A stretch of 64,000 nt of DNA, from assembly GCA_020636215.1 (NCBI GenBank), contig JACJYG010000015.1:47611-111610 (forward strand), written 5' to 3'. The notes under the pieces were generated by a model that saw only the letters and a program-made list of their open reading frames with translations, was not told the origin of the DNA and searched no databases. Made by a program: the position numbers and the translations under genes. This document shows, piece after piece, positions 1-7,238 of the stretch. Origin of the DNA: Lewinellaceae bacterium (GTDB lineage: Bacteria > Bacteroidota > Bacteroidia > Chitinophagales > Saprospiraceae). The number at the start of each line of letters is the position of its first letter. Position 1 is the first letter of the stretch.

Positions 1-83
1 GCCTGATCCGTTCCGGAGACATCCCCTGCGATCATCCCATCCGCCAGGGCGACAACTACGCTAGTGCGACTAGTGCGAATTAG
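1..83 (+). CDS. 3' end of an unidentified gene (partial)
   Basis: The frame beginning at base 3 is open from the window edge and closes with TAG at 81-83, giving about 26 residues that end in a Ser/Ala/Thr-rich tail (NYASATSAN). It has the GC-rich codon use of neighbouring genes, but it is too short to assign to a family. It may be the end of a gene that starts outside the window, or an open frame by chance. Confidence 0.25.
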   Translation, partial: LIRSGDIPCDHPIRQGDNYASATSAN

Positions 84-161
84 CCAGCCTGTCGAGTACG
101 CCTTTTAAGTTTGGTTTTCCAGGACTCTTTGCTGCTTCGTTTATTTCTTCGCTTGGAATAG

Positions 162-314
162 TCCTGCCAGGTGTGCGGGGAACGCCTCGCCGGCTATGGC
201 TACTGGGGCGCGCACCGCGACTGCTTGCACCAATATGCCAGCATGGGCGACGACAGCGAATACGAGTTCTGTATGTACTGCGAGGATGTGAGGAAGAACT
301 CGGACCGAGCGTAG
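162..314 (+). pseudogene. Cys-rich zinc-ribbon-like fragment
   Basis: This frame opens directly after an in-frame TAG (159-161) and ends with TAG at 312-314, giving about 50 residues. It reads CQVCGERL, then HRDC, then EFCMYCEDV: two CxxC-type pairs plus a His/Cys pair, which look like a small zinc-binding module. There is no ATG near the front, so it is probably the C-terminal remnant of a decayed gene. The neighbouring gene is also broken, which supports decay. No function can be named. Confidence 0.35.
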
Positions 315-354
315 CCGAGGCCGAAGCCCAGGGACACAGGACGAGATATCGCCA

Positions 355-391
355 CCCTGCCTACCTAGCAAATGCAGTTTGGCAGGCAGGG
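355..391. repeat. 37 nt hairpin repeat (CCCTGCC type)
   Basis: The arms CCCTGCCTACC (355-365) and GGCAGGCAGGG (381-391) pair with one mismatch around a 15 nt loop. A related hairpin with CCTGCCTGCC/GGTAGGCAGG arms lies at 6622-6657. The size matches the 36 nt hairpins inserted at 520 and 680, but the arm sequence differs and no flanking direct repeat is seen. Confidence 0.5.
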
Positions 392-519
392 ATTTCTCTA
401 ATCGAAAACGCATAAAACTATGAATGCCAAAACAACCAACGCCAAAACCCTGATCATCCGCAGCCTGTCGCCAGAAGTCAACCGGGCGCTGCACTAGGGC
501 AAACGCTGCTTTGGGCAGG

Positions 520-555
520 CCCTGTGGAATTTGCCGAAGCAACTATTCCACAGGG
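520..555. repeat. 36 nt hairpin insertion, copy 1
   Basis: The arms CCCTGTGGAAT and ATTCCACAGGG are perfect inverted repeats. The element is flanked by a direct CAGG on each side (516-519 and 556-559). Removing the element and one CAGG restores the reading frame of the host gene, so this looks like a true insertion with a 4 bp target duplication. It is nearly identical to copy 2. Confidence 0.75.
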
Positions 556-679
556 CAGGCTACCAACTCCAATGCGGCGGAGCGCATGCTGCTGCGCTGC
601 CGGGTACAGGAGGAATGTATCAAGGGGCTGGAGGTAGAGAAGAGGGAGCTGGAGCGTCGCTACCGGGAGTTGCTGCGGG

Positions 680-715
680 CCCTGTGGAATTTGCTGATGC
701 AAGCATTCCACAGGG
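680..715. repeat. 36 nt hairpin insertion, copy 2
   Basis: It has the same perfect arms as copy 1 (CCCTGTGGAAT / ATTCCACAGGG) with a slightly different loop. It is flanked by a direct CGGG (676-679 and 716-719). It lies exactly 160 bp downstream of copy 1 in the same broken gene, and removing 40 nt restores the frame (LLR-AARRL). Confidence 0.75.
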
Positions 716-844
716 CGGGCGGCACGGCGGCTGGCTGAGCTGCAGGGGGAACTGGAAGAAGCGAAGGGGGATTTGAGGGCTTTGTTGTCAGAACCTCCCG
801 GTGATCAACCCGGCGCTGGCGAATCCGGCCCTCTTCGACACTGA

Positions 845-1321
845 TTATGGGTACGTTTTGGGGGCGGTACCGGCTGGGCGGTGGGCTGTTTTGGGTACAT
901 TTTGGCGCCTTGCAGCGAGAACCCTTTCACCTGGCCGCTGGCTTTTGCGCACAGGCTGCCTCGCGGCGGACGGGAGCCGCCGGCTTGCGAACCGAAGCTA
1001 ACCGCAGTTGGGGAAGTACTTTTGGGGGATTGAAGAGGCCCTTGAACACACTCTTAATAATCACCCCACCAGATCAACCTGAGGTAATGCCCAAGAAAAT
1101 ATTAGGGAATATTGATTTTTATCATTGTATTTTCCCCACTTTTTATTATAAAATGAAATAGTTTATAAGTGAGGTATTATTGGCTCATTAAATGGTACCC
1201 AAACAAAGGGAGGAATTCCGAGTGGGAAGTTATTCAGTTCTTTCTTCGATATCGGAGCGGATGACATTATCGGTAGCAGAAATATGTTATGCAGTCAACA
1301 CATACCGGAAAGGTTGTTAAT
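845..1321. other. Intergenic stretch, no gene seen
   Basis: No convincing reading frame was found. The short frames here show no natural protein pattern. The two segments around 848-866 and 894-912 (GGGTACGTTTTGG, GGGTACATTTTGG) are a weak direct repeat. The last 100 bases become AT-rich and probably carry the promoter of the gene at 1322, though no clear promoter motif was identified. Confidence 0.4.
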
Positions 1322-1960
1322 ATGGCAAGTTACAAACCAGCAGATTTCTACGTCGGGCTAGTTGAGCTTTTCTCGATTTTGTTGCCCGGCGCAATAATGG
1401 TCGCGTTGTTCCTCGACTTGCTCACGGAGAGCCTTAGTAGGTTGTTTCCAGATGGGCTTGATGTTGGCTTGTCAGGTTGGGTAGCTTTCATTGTGGGAGC
1501 GTATATTGTTGGGCACCTTCTCAAGCACGTGAGTACCGGCCTTTTGAATAAAACGCTATACCAGTATTACTTGCAATTCCGCGGAAAGGACCTCGCCAAA
1601 CTGAAGAAAGCTGTCCAGAAACACATGTTGGCAGGCTCGCCTCCTATGGAGGTGTTTTCTTGGGCTAAATCAGTCGTGCGTCTTAGTAGCACCAAAGCAG
1701 CTGGTGACATTGAGCAACTGGAGGCAGAATCCAAGTTCTTTCGGAGCCTCTCCCTGGTTTTTGCTTCAGCCATGGCCTTTGCGCTCTTCAAGCAGGAGTG
1801 GTTGCTCGCGTTTGTGAGCTTACTGCTCACATTGTTCGCGTTGTTGCGTTTCTGTCGCCTGCGAAAGAAGGAGGCATACGCAACGTATGGCTACTTCCTG
1901 ATCCTCAAGGATCAAGAAAGGGCTGAGGTGGATTCCTCTGAACCCTCTCCTATCGGCTAA
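1322..1960 (+). CDS. Predicted membrane protein of unknown function
   Basis: The product is 212 residues. I chose the ATG at 1322 (MASYKPADFYVGLVELFSIL) rather than the ATG at 1289, because the pattern of a short polar start, then FxVGL, then a hydrophobic LLPGA segment is typical of a family of small membrane proteins found near defence or mobile genes. There is one hydrophobic pair near the N-terminus (FSILLPGAIMVALFLDLL; GWVAFIVGAYIVGHLL), a polar middle of about 80 residues, and a second hydrophobic pair (SLVFASAMAFALF; LLAFVSLLLTLFALL) before a basic, acidic-ended tail. It has no operon partner. The function is unknown. Confidence 0.7.
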   Translation: MASYKPADFYVGLVELFSILLPGAIMVALFLDLLTESLSRLFPDGLDVGLSGWVAFIVGAYIVGHLLKHVSTGLLNKTLYQYYLQFRGKDLAKLKKAVQKHMLAGSPPMEVFSWAKSVVRLSSTKAAGDIEQLEAESKFFRSLSLVFASAMAFALFKQEWLLAFVSLLLTLFALLRFCRLRKKEAYATYGYFLILKDQERAEVDSSEPSPIG

Positions 1961-2250
1961 GGCCCTGGCAACCCAACAGCCTCCGGCAGCCTGAGCCAGA
2001 ACACTGGATTTGAGCGACTATACTGCTTGTCCAGCCGTCCCATTGTGGTTTTCCTTTTCATTGATTAATATCATTCTTAAAAAAGAAGAACAATGTGGAA
2101 TTTGGGTAACCGCACCAGAGGGAATGGGTGCAGGTGGCCATGTTATTTGTTCAAATCAATTGTATGAGAATCAAACGAATTTGAAGTAAATTGCAGATTG
2201 AGTGAGGCTATCTCCGCCTGGCGATACAACCCTGATTGCTCACTGGCGCT

Positions 2251-2493
2251 ATGGATTGCAGCCTCGAAAACCTTTCGACTAAATGGCAACCGGAGGACTA
2301 TGCCAAAATGGGCCTACCGGCCAACAGCCATTCTTTGCATTATCTCCAGAGTAGCGGCTATGCCCACGCCGTGGACCTGCGCACCATCCGGCAGGGCGAA
2401 ATCCGGAATGCCCTGGTAGCCGGCTACTTCCGGCTGATGGGGTTCAACACGCTGCGCCACGTGGGCACCGCGGACCACTTGCATGTTTCGTTG
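2251..2493 (+). pseudogene. M15-type peptidase, truncated fragment
   Basis: The fragment reads SLHYLQSSGYAHAVDLRT and later TADHLHVSL. Together these match the SxH...GxAxD...HxH zinc-binding pattern of M15/VanY-like and phage endolysin-type peptidases. The N-terminal part is missing (a stop lies just upstream) and no stop separates the fragment from the Rpn start codon at 2500, so the two were probably joined by a deletion. About 80 residues remain of a domain of roughly 120-150. The family call rests on the motif only. Confidence 0.5.
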
Positions 2494-2553
2494 ATGTGTA
2501 TGGATTCCAAAAAAGAAGGCAATAAGTACGACAAGATCATCAAGGAGAACCTG

Positions 2554-2713
2554 GTGCTCTGTAACATAAGTTTGATCGAAGAATTTCGAGTCTATTTTTT
2601 TTGGCATCAAGGCGCGACGACCGCCCATAGCCGAAGCTACGGAAGGAAGGAGCAACGAAGAGGCCGGGAAAAAGAGGCCGAAATTGTCGATAGGAATTTA
2701 TGTTACAGAGCAC
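2554..2713. mobile_element. 160 bp palindromic element A
   Basis: The ends GTGCTCTGTAACATAA and TTATGTTACAGAGCAC are perfect 16 bp inverted repeats. The rest is an imperfect palindrome around the core CATAGCCGAAGCTAC near 2631. It is exactly 160 bp, with TA on the right and TG (probably a mutated TA) on the left. It has no coding capacity. It splits the Rpn gene between ENL and ALF, and removal with 2 bp keeps the frame. Probably a MITE-like non-autonomous element. Confidence 0.8.
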
Positions 2714-3264
2714 TATAGGCGCTTTTTATGCCTTTCCTGGAGCAGTTGCTGAGCATCCGCATCGTGTCTGCCGAAAACTTGCCGGCCAAAATGCAAACGA
2801 CCCTGGAGCGGGAAGCTGATTTTGTCCGCAAAGTCCTCACTCAGGAGGGAAAGGAGGTGATCCTGCATGTGGAGTTCGAATCTGATGTGGAACCGGCTAT
2901 GGTGTACCGGTTGTCTGAATACCATGGCATCTTGTTGAAAAAGTACCAACTGCCAGTGCACCATGTTGTGGTGCACCTGGGGGAGCTCCGGCCTAATGTT
3001 CCGGCTCAATTAAAGCAGGAGGAAGTGTTTACCGGCTTTGAATTGATTGATTTTGGACGGTTGGACTTTGAGGAATTAATCAATAGCCAGATCCCGGAGG
3101 TGGTGGTGTTGGCCATCCTGGCTGATTTCAAAAGGAAACTGCCGGAGGAGGCTATTCGTTCTATTATTGGACGGCTGCCGCAGGTGGCGAAAGGAAAGTT
3201 GTCCCTCCAGAAGTTTATTCGCCAATTGAATGTCTTGTCGGGATTGCGTAAATTGCATGAACTA

Positions 3265-3424
3265 AGGGCTTGCAAAATAATAAGTGGTCCAGAATAGACG
3301 AAGTTATTTTGTGCGCTAACAAGGCGCCAAACGTAGGCATAGCCAAAGCTAAGGCGAGGCTTGGCAACGCAGTTAGCGCGCAAAAGAACGAGCCTAAATG
3401 GAGTACTTATTGTTTTGCAAGCCC
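3265..3424. mobile_element. 160 bp palindromic element B
   Basis: The left end AGGGCTTGCAAAATAATAAG pairs with the right end CTTATTGTTTTGCAAGCCC (one mismatch). The core is TAGCCAAAGCTA. It is flanked by TA at 3263-3264 and 3425-3426. Removing the element and one TA joins HEL to TVKTIE in frame in the Rpn gene. It is a sister copy of element E, with matched changes in both arms. It has no open frame of its own. Confidence 0.85.
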
Positions 3425-3618
3425 TAACGGTTAAAACGATCGAAGCTATGCCAGTGACGTATGATATCAAAAAAGATTTCCTCTATAAGAAAGGTAAGGA
3501 GGAAGGGATCGAAAAAGGAATGGAGAAAGGCTTGGAAACGGGACTTGAAAAAGGCCAGGAGCTGAAAGAACGGATTTTTGTCACCCGCGGTTGGGAAAAG
3601 GGCATGGCGCCAAAGGAA

Positions 3619-3652
3619 TTCTCCCTCCCCCTCGGGGAGGGCCGGGGTGGGG
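3619..3652. repeat. ~34 nt CCCCTCGGGG-type insertion
   Basis: A GC-rich segment containing the palindrome CTCCCCCTCGGGGAG followed by GGCCGGGGTGGGG interrupts the Rpn frame between APKE and AELADMPLE. Sequences of this type are common intergenic repeats in bacterial genomes. The exact edges are uncertain by a few bases. Confidence 0.55.
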
Positions 3653-3827
3653 CATGCCGAACTGGCGGATATGCCCCTGGAACGGGTGAAAGCAATTATC
3701 CTGGAATTGGAAACGGATGGGAAAGGGAAAGCCTAATTTGTTCAATCGTTAGATAACGTTTTTCAACCTGCTATTCTGTTTCCTCAAATTTACTAACATC
3801 ATTAGCTTAATCTTAACGGAGTAAAAT

Positions 3828-4064
3828 ATGAATAAAGACGCAGCATATCAGAATATTGTGGACTGGCTGGCTAAGCTCAACCCGCAGGAAGTCGTTGCTT
3901 ATACTCCCGATAAAATGACTCTTAAACGGGTACAAAAATTGATCTTTAAACAAAGCGCTGGCACCCTCACCGAAGAAGAAAAAGAGGAACTTAACAATTA
4001 CTGCTACCTCGAAAATATGCTAGGCCTGGCAAAAGCGAGAGCTCACCAATTGCTCCGGGCATGA
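3828..4064 (+). CDS. Small protein paired with HNH nuclease
   Basis: The product is 78 residues (MNKDAAYQNIVDWLAKLNPQ at the start), predicted helical, soluble and acidic in the middle (LTEEEKEELNNY). It overlaps the downstream HNH gene by four bases (ATGA at 4061-4064), so the two are almost certainly translated together. Such small partners precede HNH genes in several bacteria. Whether it is an antitoxin, an immunity factor or a specificity subunit is unknown. An AT-rich leader follows the Rpn pseudogene and probably carries the promoter. Confidence 0.7.
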   Translation: MNKDAAYQNIVDWLAKLNPQEVVAYTPDKMTLKRVQKLIFKQSAGTLTEEEKEELNNYCYLENMLGLAKARAHQLLRA

Positions 4065-4477
4065 GTGAATACGTTCCCGAAAAACTTCGTTCTCTTGTTA
4101 TTGCCCGCGCAAGCCATTGCTGTGAATACTGCCTGATGCACGATAGCGACCTCATTTTCAGTGGGCATATTGATCATATTATCAGCCTGAAGCATGAGGG
4201 ACCTACTGAAGCAGGCAACCTCGCTTATAGTTGCCTTGTCTGTAATGTCAATAAAGGAACCGATGTAGCTTCTTATCTTCGTGAAGAAGACGAATACTAT
4301 CCCTTATTTCACCCCCGGCGAGATAACTGGCATGAGCATTTCTACCTTCAGGAAGGCAGGATAATCGCGAAAACTAAAATTGGAGAAGTGACGGTTAGAA
4401 TTTTACAATTTAACCGCACAGATAGGGTTCAGCGCCGCCTATTACTGGAAAAGGTTGGGCGTTATCCAGGCAAATGA
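4061..4477 (+). CDS. HNH endonuclease
   Basis: The product is 138 residues, a compact stand-alone HNH (beta-beta-alpha-metal) nuclease. CEYC at about residues 21-24 and CLVCN further on form the zinc ribbon, GHIDHIISLKHEG carries the DH catalytic pair, and NLAYSCLVCNVNKGT is the typical second half. The start codon overlaps the stop of the preceding small gene. Known relatives nick or cut DNA and serve in restriction, homing or phage packaging. The C-terminal 50 residues (RDNWHEHFYL, RTDRVQRRLLL) are usual in this subgroup. There is no phage context here, so an accessory or defence role is the likeliest inference. Confidence 0.85.
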   Translation: MSEYVPEKLRSLVIARASHCCEYCLMHDSDLIFSGHIDHIISLKHEGPTEAGNLAYSCLVCNVNKGTDVASYLREEDEYYPLFHPRRDNWHEHFYLQEGRIIAKTKIGEVTVRILQFNRTDRVQRRLLLEKVGRYPGK

Positions 4478-4671
4478 TTTACATTTTATTTCCTGAAACC
4501 ACCTGTGGTGATTGACCTTCCTGATTCAATATTTCCGTCTTTTATCCACCAGGCAAATCTTGACATCAAAAACAATGTTTTTAGGGGTATTGCCCCATTT
4601 CCCCTATCTTCCCTCCCGGAAAACAGCTAGAGGTGCCAGAAGTTATTCTGTAACACTCTAATGCTATCGCT
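4478..4671. other. Intergenic region before the secreted-protein pair
   Basis: This AT-rich leader is about 190 bp. A small inverted repeat CCAC/GTGG lies at 4500-4511 and may serve as a weak terminator of the HNH gene. Nothing else can be identified. Confidence 0.3.
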
Positions 4672-5109
4672 ATGAAAACCCTCTTTTTCCTCCTGAGCTG
4701 CCTGCTGGCCCTGCCCGGCTACGGCCAGCAGCCTTTTCCTGCCAAAGAAAAAATTCCCGTCTCTACCAATGTCCTCCACCTCTTCCAGGGGGCTCGCTGC
4801 TTGCAGCGGGGCGTGGCTACCGAACGGCTGGAAGCTTATGGCTTCCACCGCTTCCGGCAGCTGGCGGCCTTCTACGAGCCGATGGGGGCCTATCCTTTTT
4901 GTATCTATTTCCGGGAAAAAGAAAACGGGCCGCTGTACTTGCTGTTCAAAGGCTTTTGCCGGGGCATGCACGTGACGGTGCCGGTGGCTTACCGGGGCAT
5001 CTATTATGTGGCCGTCTTCGACCAGCTACGGCCTTCGCTGCTGGTGGCAGACGCCCGCCAGCGGGAGATGGGGGTGGCCTATGCTGCGGCTTGTGTTTTG
5101 CATGATTAA
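4672..5109 (+). CDS. Secreted protein of unknown function
   Basis: The product is 145 residues. It has a clear signal peptide (MKTLFFLLSCLLALPGYGQQ, cleavage expected near GYG-QQ), so it is exported across the inner membrane. The mature part is rich in aromatic and basic residues (YGFHRFRQLAAFYEPMGAYPF) with a hydrophobic segment near the end. No domain is recognised. The next gene starts 11 bases downstream on the same strand and also encodes an exported protein, so the two probably form an operon. Confidence 0.6.
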   Translation: MKTLFFLLSCLLALPGYGQQPFPAKEKIPVSTNVLHLFQGARCLQRGVATERLEAYGFHRFRQLAAFYEPMGAYPFCIYFREKENGPLYLLFKGFCRGMHVTVPVAYRGIYYVAVFDQLRPSLLVADARQREMGVAYAAACVLHD

Positions 5110-5120
5110 ATCCTTGAGCT

Positions 5121-5675
5121 ATGAAAACTGTTGTCCTTTTTTTGTTCCCGTTTTTATGCCTTTCCTGCGATAAGCCCTCTCTGGTGGAGGCGCCGCCGGT
5201 GGCCGCCATCGAGGTGGATACGCCGGCATCGGCTCCTTGCCCTTTTCCGGAGTATGACCCGCCGGATGTGGTGCCGGGCACCGGCTGCCGCAACCCTTGC
5301 CAGTTCGTTTACGAGGGTTGGGTGGATTTTGAAGGGGGCGTGCTGCAGGTTAACTGCTTGCGCTTGCCCCTCTCCTCCCCTGCTTTGTCGTTCAGCGTCG
5401 ATAGCACCATCATCCGCCACGTGGGGTATGGCTTCCTGAAAGTGCTCCGCATCCAGGCGCCGGGTATCGGGGCCTGGTGCGCGGGCAAGGTGTTCTTCCT
5501 GGCGGAGGGCTGCCCGGCTCCGGAACGCCACATGCTCCTCCTGGCTCACGATGGGATGAGCGAGTTCCGGGTCATCTGGCCGAAAGGTTTCTGGGATTGC
5601 GCGGCCGGTAAACGGATCAACTTCCGGATCATCGCTCGTAACCCCCTGGCGCTGGAGGGGGGTGGAGAGCCTTAG
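5121..5675 (+). CDS. Putative lipoprotein
   Basis: The product is 184 residues. The N-terminus MKTVVLFLFPFLCLSCDKPS contains a lipobox (LSC with Cys16), so the mature protein is probably lipid-anchored in the outer membrane or periplasm. Several Cys residues (PGTGCRNPC; AWCAGKVFF; AEGCPAPE; WDCAAGKR) suggest disulfides. The middle may be a beta-sandwich. No family is recognised. It follows another exported protein after 11 bases and is followed by a strong terminator at 5739. Confidence 0.6.
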   Translation: MKTVVLFLFPFLCLSCDKPSLVEAPPVAAIEVDTPASAPCPFPEYDPPDVVPGTGCRNPCQFVYEGWVDFEGGVLQVNCLRLPLSSPALSFSVDSTIIRHVGYGFLKVLRIQAPGIGAWCAGKVFFLAEGCPAPERHMLLLAHDGMSEFRVIWPKGFWDCAAGKRINFRIIARNPLALEGGGEP

Positions 5676-5738
5676 AGGCATACTATTCCCTCCCATTTCC
5701 CATTTATTTCTTCTTGTCTGTAATGTCGCATCTTTTTT

Positions 5739-5769
5739 CTGGGGCCGGCGCCGCCGGCCCCAGCTTTTT
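5739..5769 (+). terminator. Rho-independent terminator
   Basis: An 11 bp perfect stem (CTGGGGCCGGC / GCCGGCCCCAG) with a 3 nt loop is followed by CTTTTT. It lies 64 bases after the stop of the lipoprotein gene, which fits termination of the 4672-5675 operon. Confidence 0.85.
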
Positions 5770-6234
5770 ATAACTTACACAGCTGGAATAAAAGTTTGCA
5801 ACCAAAAAATTGACAAACTATCCACTTTTGGAATATATTACAACCGCAATGGGTAGCTGTTTCCTGTGAATGGCTGCTCTTTCTTTTTTTTAGGGCTATA
5901 TCCGCGCCCTGCCCAACGTACCGGGGATGAAAGCTTGCTTCTCCTCCGGCCTGCAATAAAAGAGCCTGCTCCTTCCCGGGAAATACCTGGCTCTTTGACA
6001 ATTTTGACTATTCATACTGCGGCAATCGGTAATGGCAGGCCTGCATTACCGACTGGCCTTAGAGCGATTTGGTTAATAGTACTTGGCTGAGTTTTCTCTT
6101 TGGGGTAACCAAGCTACCCATGAGTGAGCTTTAGGGGCAATCCTCCTGGCATTTTATACCCCACACTGCCATGCAAAACATACTAATCATTTGCATTTTC
6201 GCGAACGGCTTGGGTCGCGCTGACAGAAAACTTA

Positions 6235-6395
6235 GAGTGTGTTGGGATTTTGTTTTTGATGCCGAAAATAGTCAGATTTGGGTTCTCACAAAGCCTTTTT
6301 TTCGCTTCGTAGTGGTGCTACGGGGCGAAAAAAAGGTAAAGTGAGGTTCCAAAGATGACCATTTGCAGGTCAAAGGATAAAATCCCAACACGCTC
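6235..6395. mobile_element. 161 bp palindromic element C (nested in O)
   Basis: The ends GAGTGTGTTGGGATTTT and AAAATCCCAACACGCTC pair with one mismatch. The core reads GTAGTGGTGCTAC. It is flanked by TA on the left (6233-6234) and TC on the right (6396-6397), probably a mutated TA. The inner arms contain CTTTTTTTCGC / GCGAAAAAAAG. It has no coding capacity. It sits in the right arm of element O. Confidence 0.75.
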
Positions 6396-6404
6396 TCAGC
6401 CCTA

Positions 6405-6564
6405 GTGCGCCGGGCATGAAGTAATCGGCCAATAATGGGAGGCTATTTTGGTGCTAGACGAGGCGCCCATGACGAGCATAGCCGGAGCTACGTGAGGAAT
6501 GGGCAACGACGTATAGCGCCAAAAGAGACCGCATAATGGGTCGATAATTTCGTTCCCGGCGCAC
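6405..6564. mobile_element. 160 bp palindromic element D (nested in O)
   Basis: The ends GTGCGCCGGG and CCCGGCGCAC are perfect inverted repeats, with TA on both sides (6403-6404 and 6565-6566). The core is TAGCCGGAGCTA. Internal blocks GCTAGACGAGGCGCC and CAACGACGTATAGCGCC resemble the same positions of elements A, B and E. It lies 9 bases after element C. Confidence 0.8.
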
Positions 6565-6621
6565 TAGTACTATCCAAATCGATCTACAGCCCCCGCAATA
6601 CTGCGGGGCAGGCTTTGATTT

Positions 6622-6657
6622 CCTGCCTGCCCAGCTGGCACTGGCCAGGTAGGCAGG
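6622..6657. repeat. 36 nt hairpin (CCTGCC type)
   Basis: The arms CCTGCCTGCC and GGTAGGCAGG pair with one G-T wobble, and an inner GCTGGC/CTGGCC adds to the structure. It resembles the hairpin at 355-391. Confidence 0.45.
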
Positions 6658-6661
6658 TTTG

Positions 6662-6687
6662 GCTCTTTTTTATCAAGAAAAAAGGGC
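6662..6687. repeat. Stem-loop GCTCTTTTTT/AAAAAAGGGC
   Basis: A 10 bp stem with a short loop (ATCAAG). Related stem-loops with the same CTTTT...AAAAG style lie at 12434-12459 and 14283-14313, each 80-150 bases upstream of a gene start. They may be transcript leaders or terminators of upstream non-coding transcripts; the function is unknown. Confidence 0.5.
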
Positions 6688-6775
6688 GTAAAAAAGCAAA
6701 GAATCCAAAACAAACCAACTTACCAAAACACAAAGTTTTAGAGCTCTTAAGCTACCCTTTGCAAATTCCTTTACC

Positions 6776-6802
6776 GGCAGCCCCCCAGGGCTGCCTTTTT
6801 TT
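6776..6802 (+). terminator. Terminator-like hairpin just upstream of a lipoprotein gene
   Basis: The stem GGCAGCCC/GGGCTGCC with a CCCA loop is followed by TTTTTTT. It lies only 22 bases before the ATG at 6825. There is no coding gene immediately upstream, so it either ends a non-coding transcript or acts as an attenuator of the lipoprotein gene. Confidence 0.65.
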
Positions 6803-6824
6803 ATTTCCCAAATTCTATACAGCT

Positions 6825-7166
6825 ATGAAAACTACAAACTTCCTGGCCGCTTTCGCGCTGGCCATCACCCTCTTTGCCTGCAGCGAAGACCCTTTTTTCG
6901 AGGTGGAACCGCCTCTGCCTTTGCTGCTTAAAGAGCAGCTGCAATCCGGCCCGAGTTCTTGCCCGGATTGCCGCCCGGCGCCTGACGGCGGTTTGCCGCC
7001 CGTGCTTTCTAAAGAACAGCTACAGGAGCAGGAGGGGTCTGATCCCTGGTGCCCCGGGTGCAGGCCGATGCCTCCTGGACAGGAACCGCCGCTTTGGCTG
7101 TTGAAGGAACAGCTCCAGGGCAACGAAGACTTTTACTCGCTTCCTTGTGTGGGGTGTGATCCTTGA
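6825..7166 (+). CDS. Small repeat-containing lipoprotein
   Basis: The product is 113 residues. The ATG at 6825 is chosen because it gives a signal peptide with lipobox (MKTTNFLAAFALAITLFACS). The longer frame upstream reads through the hairpins and is not natural. The mature part holds three repeats with a KEQLQ motif (LLLKEQLQSG, LSKEQLQEQE, LLKEQLQGNE), alternating with CPDCRP and CPGCRP Cys pairs and ending in CVGCD. The Cys pairs could bind metal or form disulfides. The next gene also encodes a lipoprotein ending in KEQLQ. The function is unknown. Confidence 0.65.
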   Translation: MKTTNFLAAFALAITLFACSEDPFFEVEPPLPLLLKEQLQSGPSSCPDCRPAPDGGLPPVLSKEQLQEQEGSDPWCPGCRPMPPGQEPPLWLLKEQLQGNEDFYSLPCVGCDP

Positions 7167-7238
7167 TGATTGGGCGGAGGGAAAGCTCGCTCTGGTGGGC
7201 TTTCTCTTCTCTATTTCCTAAACCTGAAAACAATAACT

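Larger units (their letters stand above)
420..844 (+). pseudogene. Small coiled-coil gene broken by two 36 nt hairpins
   Basis: The ATG at 420 starts MNAKTTNAKTLIIRSLSPEV. The frame meets TAG at 495-497, most simply a mutated CAG. Removing 40 nt at each of the two hairpins (36 nt plus one copy of a 4 bp direct repeat) rejoins the frame to ATNSNAAERM, then a Glu/Arg/Leu-rich helix (EKRELERRYRELL), then ARRLAELQGELEEAKGDL, ending at TGA 842-844. The reconstructed product is about 114 residues: a short N-terminal segment followed by a charged coiled coil. The build resembles small accessory proteins of mobile elements, but no family is recognised. Confidence 0.6.
2500..3736 (+). pseudogene. Rpn-family PD-(D/E)XK nuclease/transposase, broken by three repeats
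   Basis: The pieces read MDSKKEGNKYDKIIKENL (2500-2553), then ALFMPFLEQLLSIRI to GLRKLHEL (2716-3264), then TVKTIEAMPVTYDIKKDF and a run of KGxEKG repeats (3427-3618), then AELADMPLERVKAI to TAA at 3734-3736. The order, with LQTTLEREADFVRKVL and ILHVEFE, matches Rpn/PD-(D/E)XK transposase-like proteins of Bacteroidota. Removing elements A and B (each with one TA) and about 34 nt at 3619 gives a single frame of about 292 residues, the normal length for the family. An in-frame TAG at 2716-2718 remains. Intact relatives promote recombination through DNA cleavage. Confidence 0.75.
6062..6584. mobile_element. ~197 bp palindromic element O, carrying nested elements C and D
   Basis: The ends GAGCGATTTGGTTAATAG and CTATCCAAATCGATC form an inverted repeat flanked by TA (6060-6061 and 6585-6586). 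Its total length is 523 bp. Subtracting C and D with one TA each gives about 198 bp, matching element F (197 bp), which has the same ends and the same internal motif CGCGAACGGCTT. After removal the right arm (AAAACTTACAGCCCTAGTAC) pairs with the left arm (GTACTTGGCTGAGTTTT). Confidence 0.7.

Noticed and set aside
847..1161. 104-residue + strand frame
   Set aside because: Low-complexity, Gly/Phe/Arg-rich, no start context; overlapping alternatives are equally plausible. Called intergenic.
2194..2718. One intact 160-residue gene joining the M15 fragment with the region after it
   Set aside because: The last part is the Rpn start followed by element A, so the open frame is an accidental join of three unrelated pieces.
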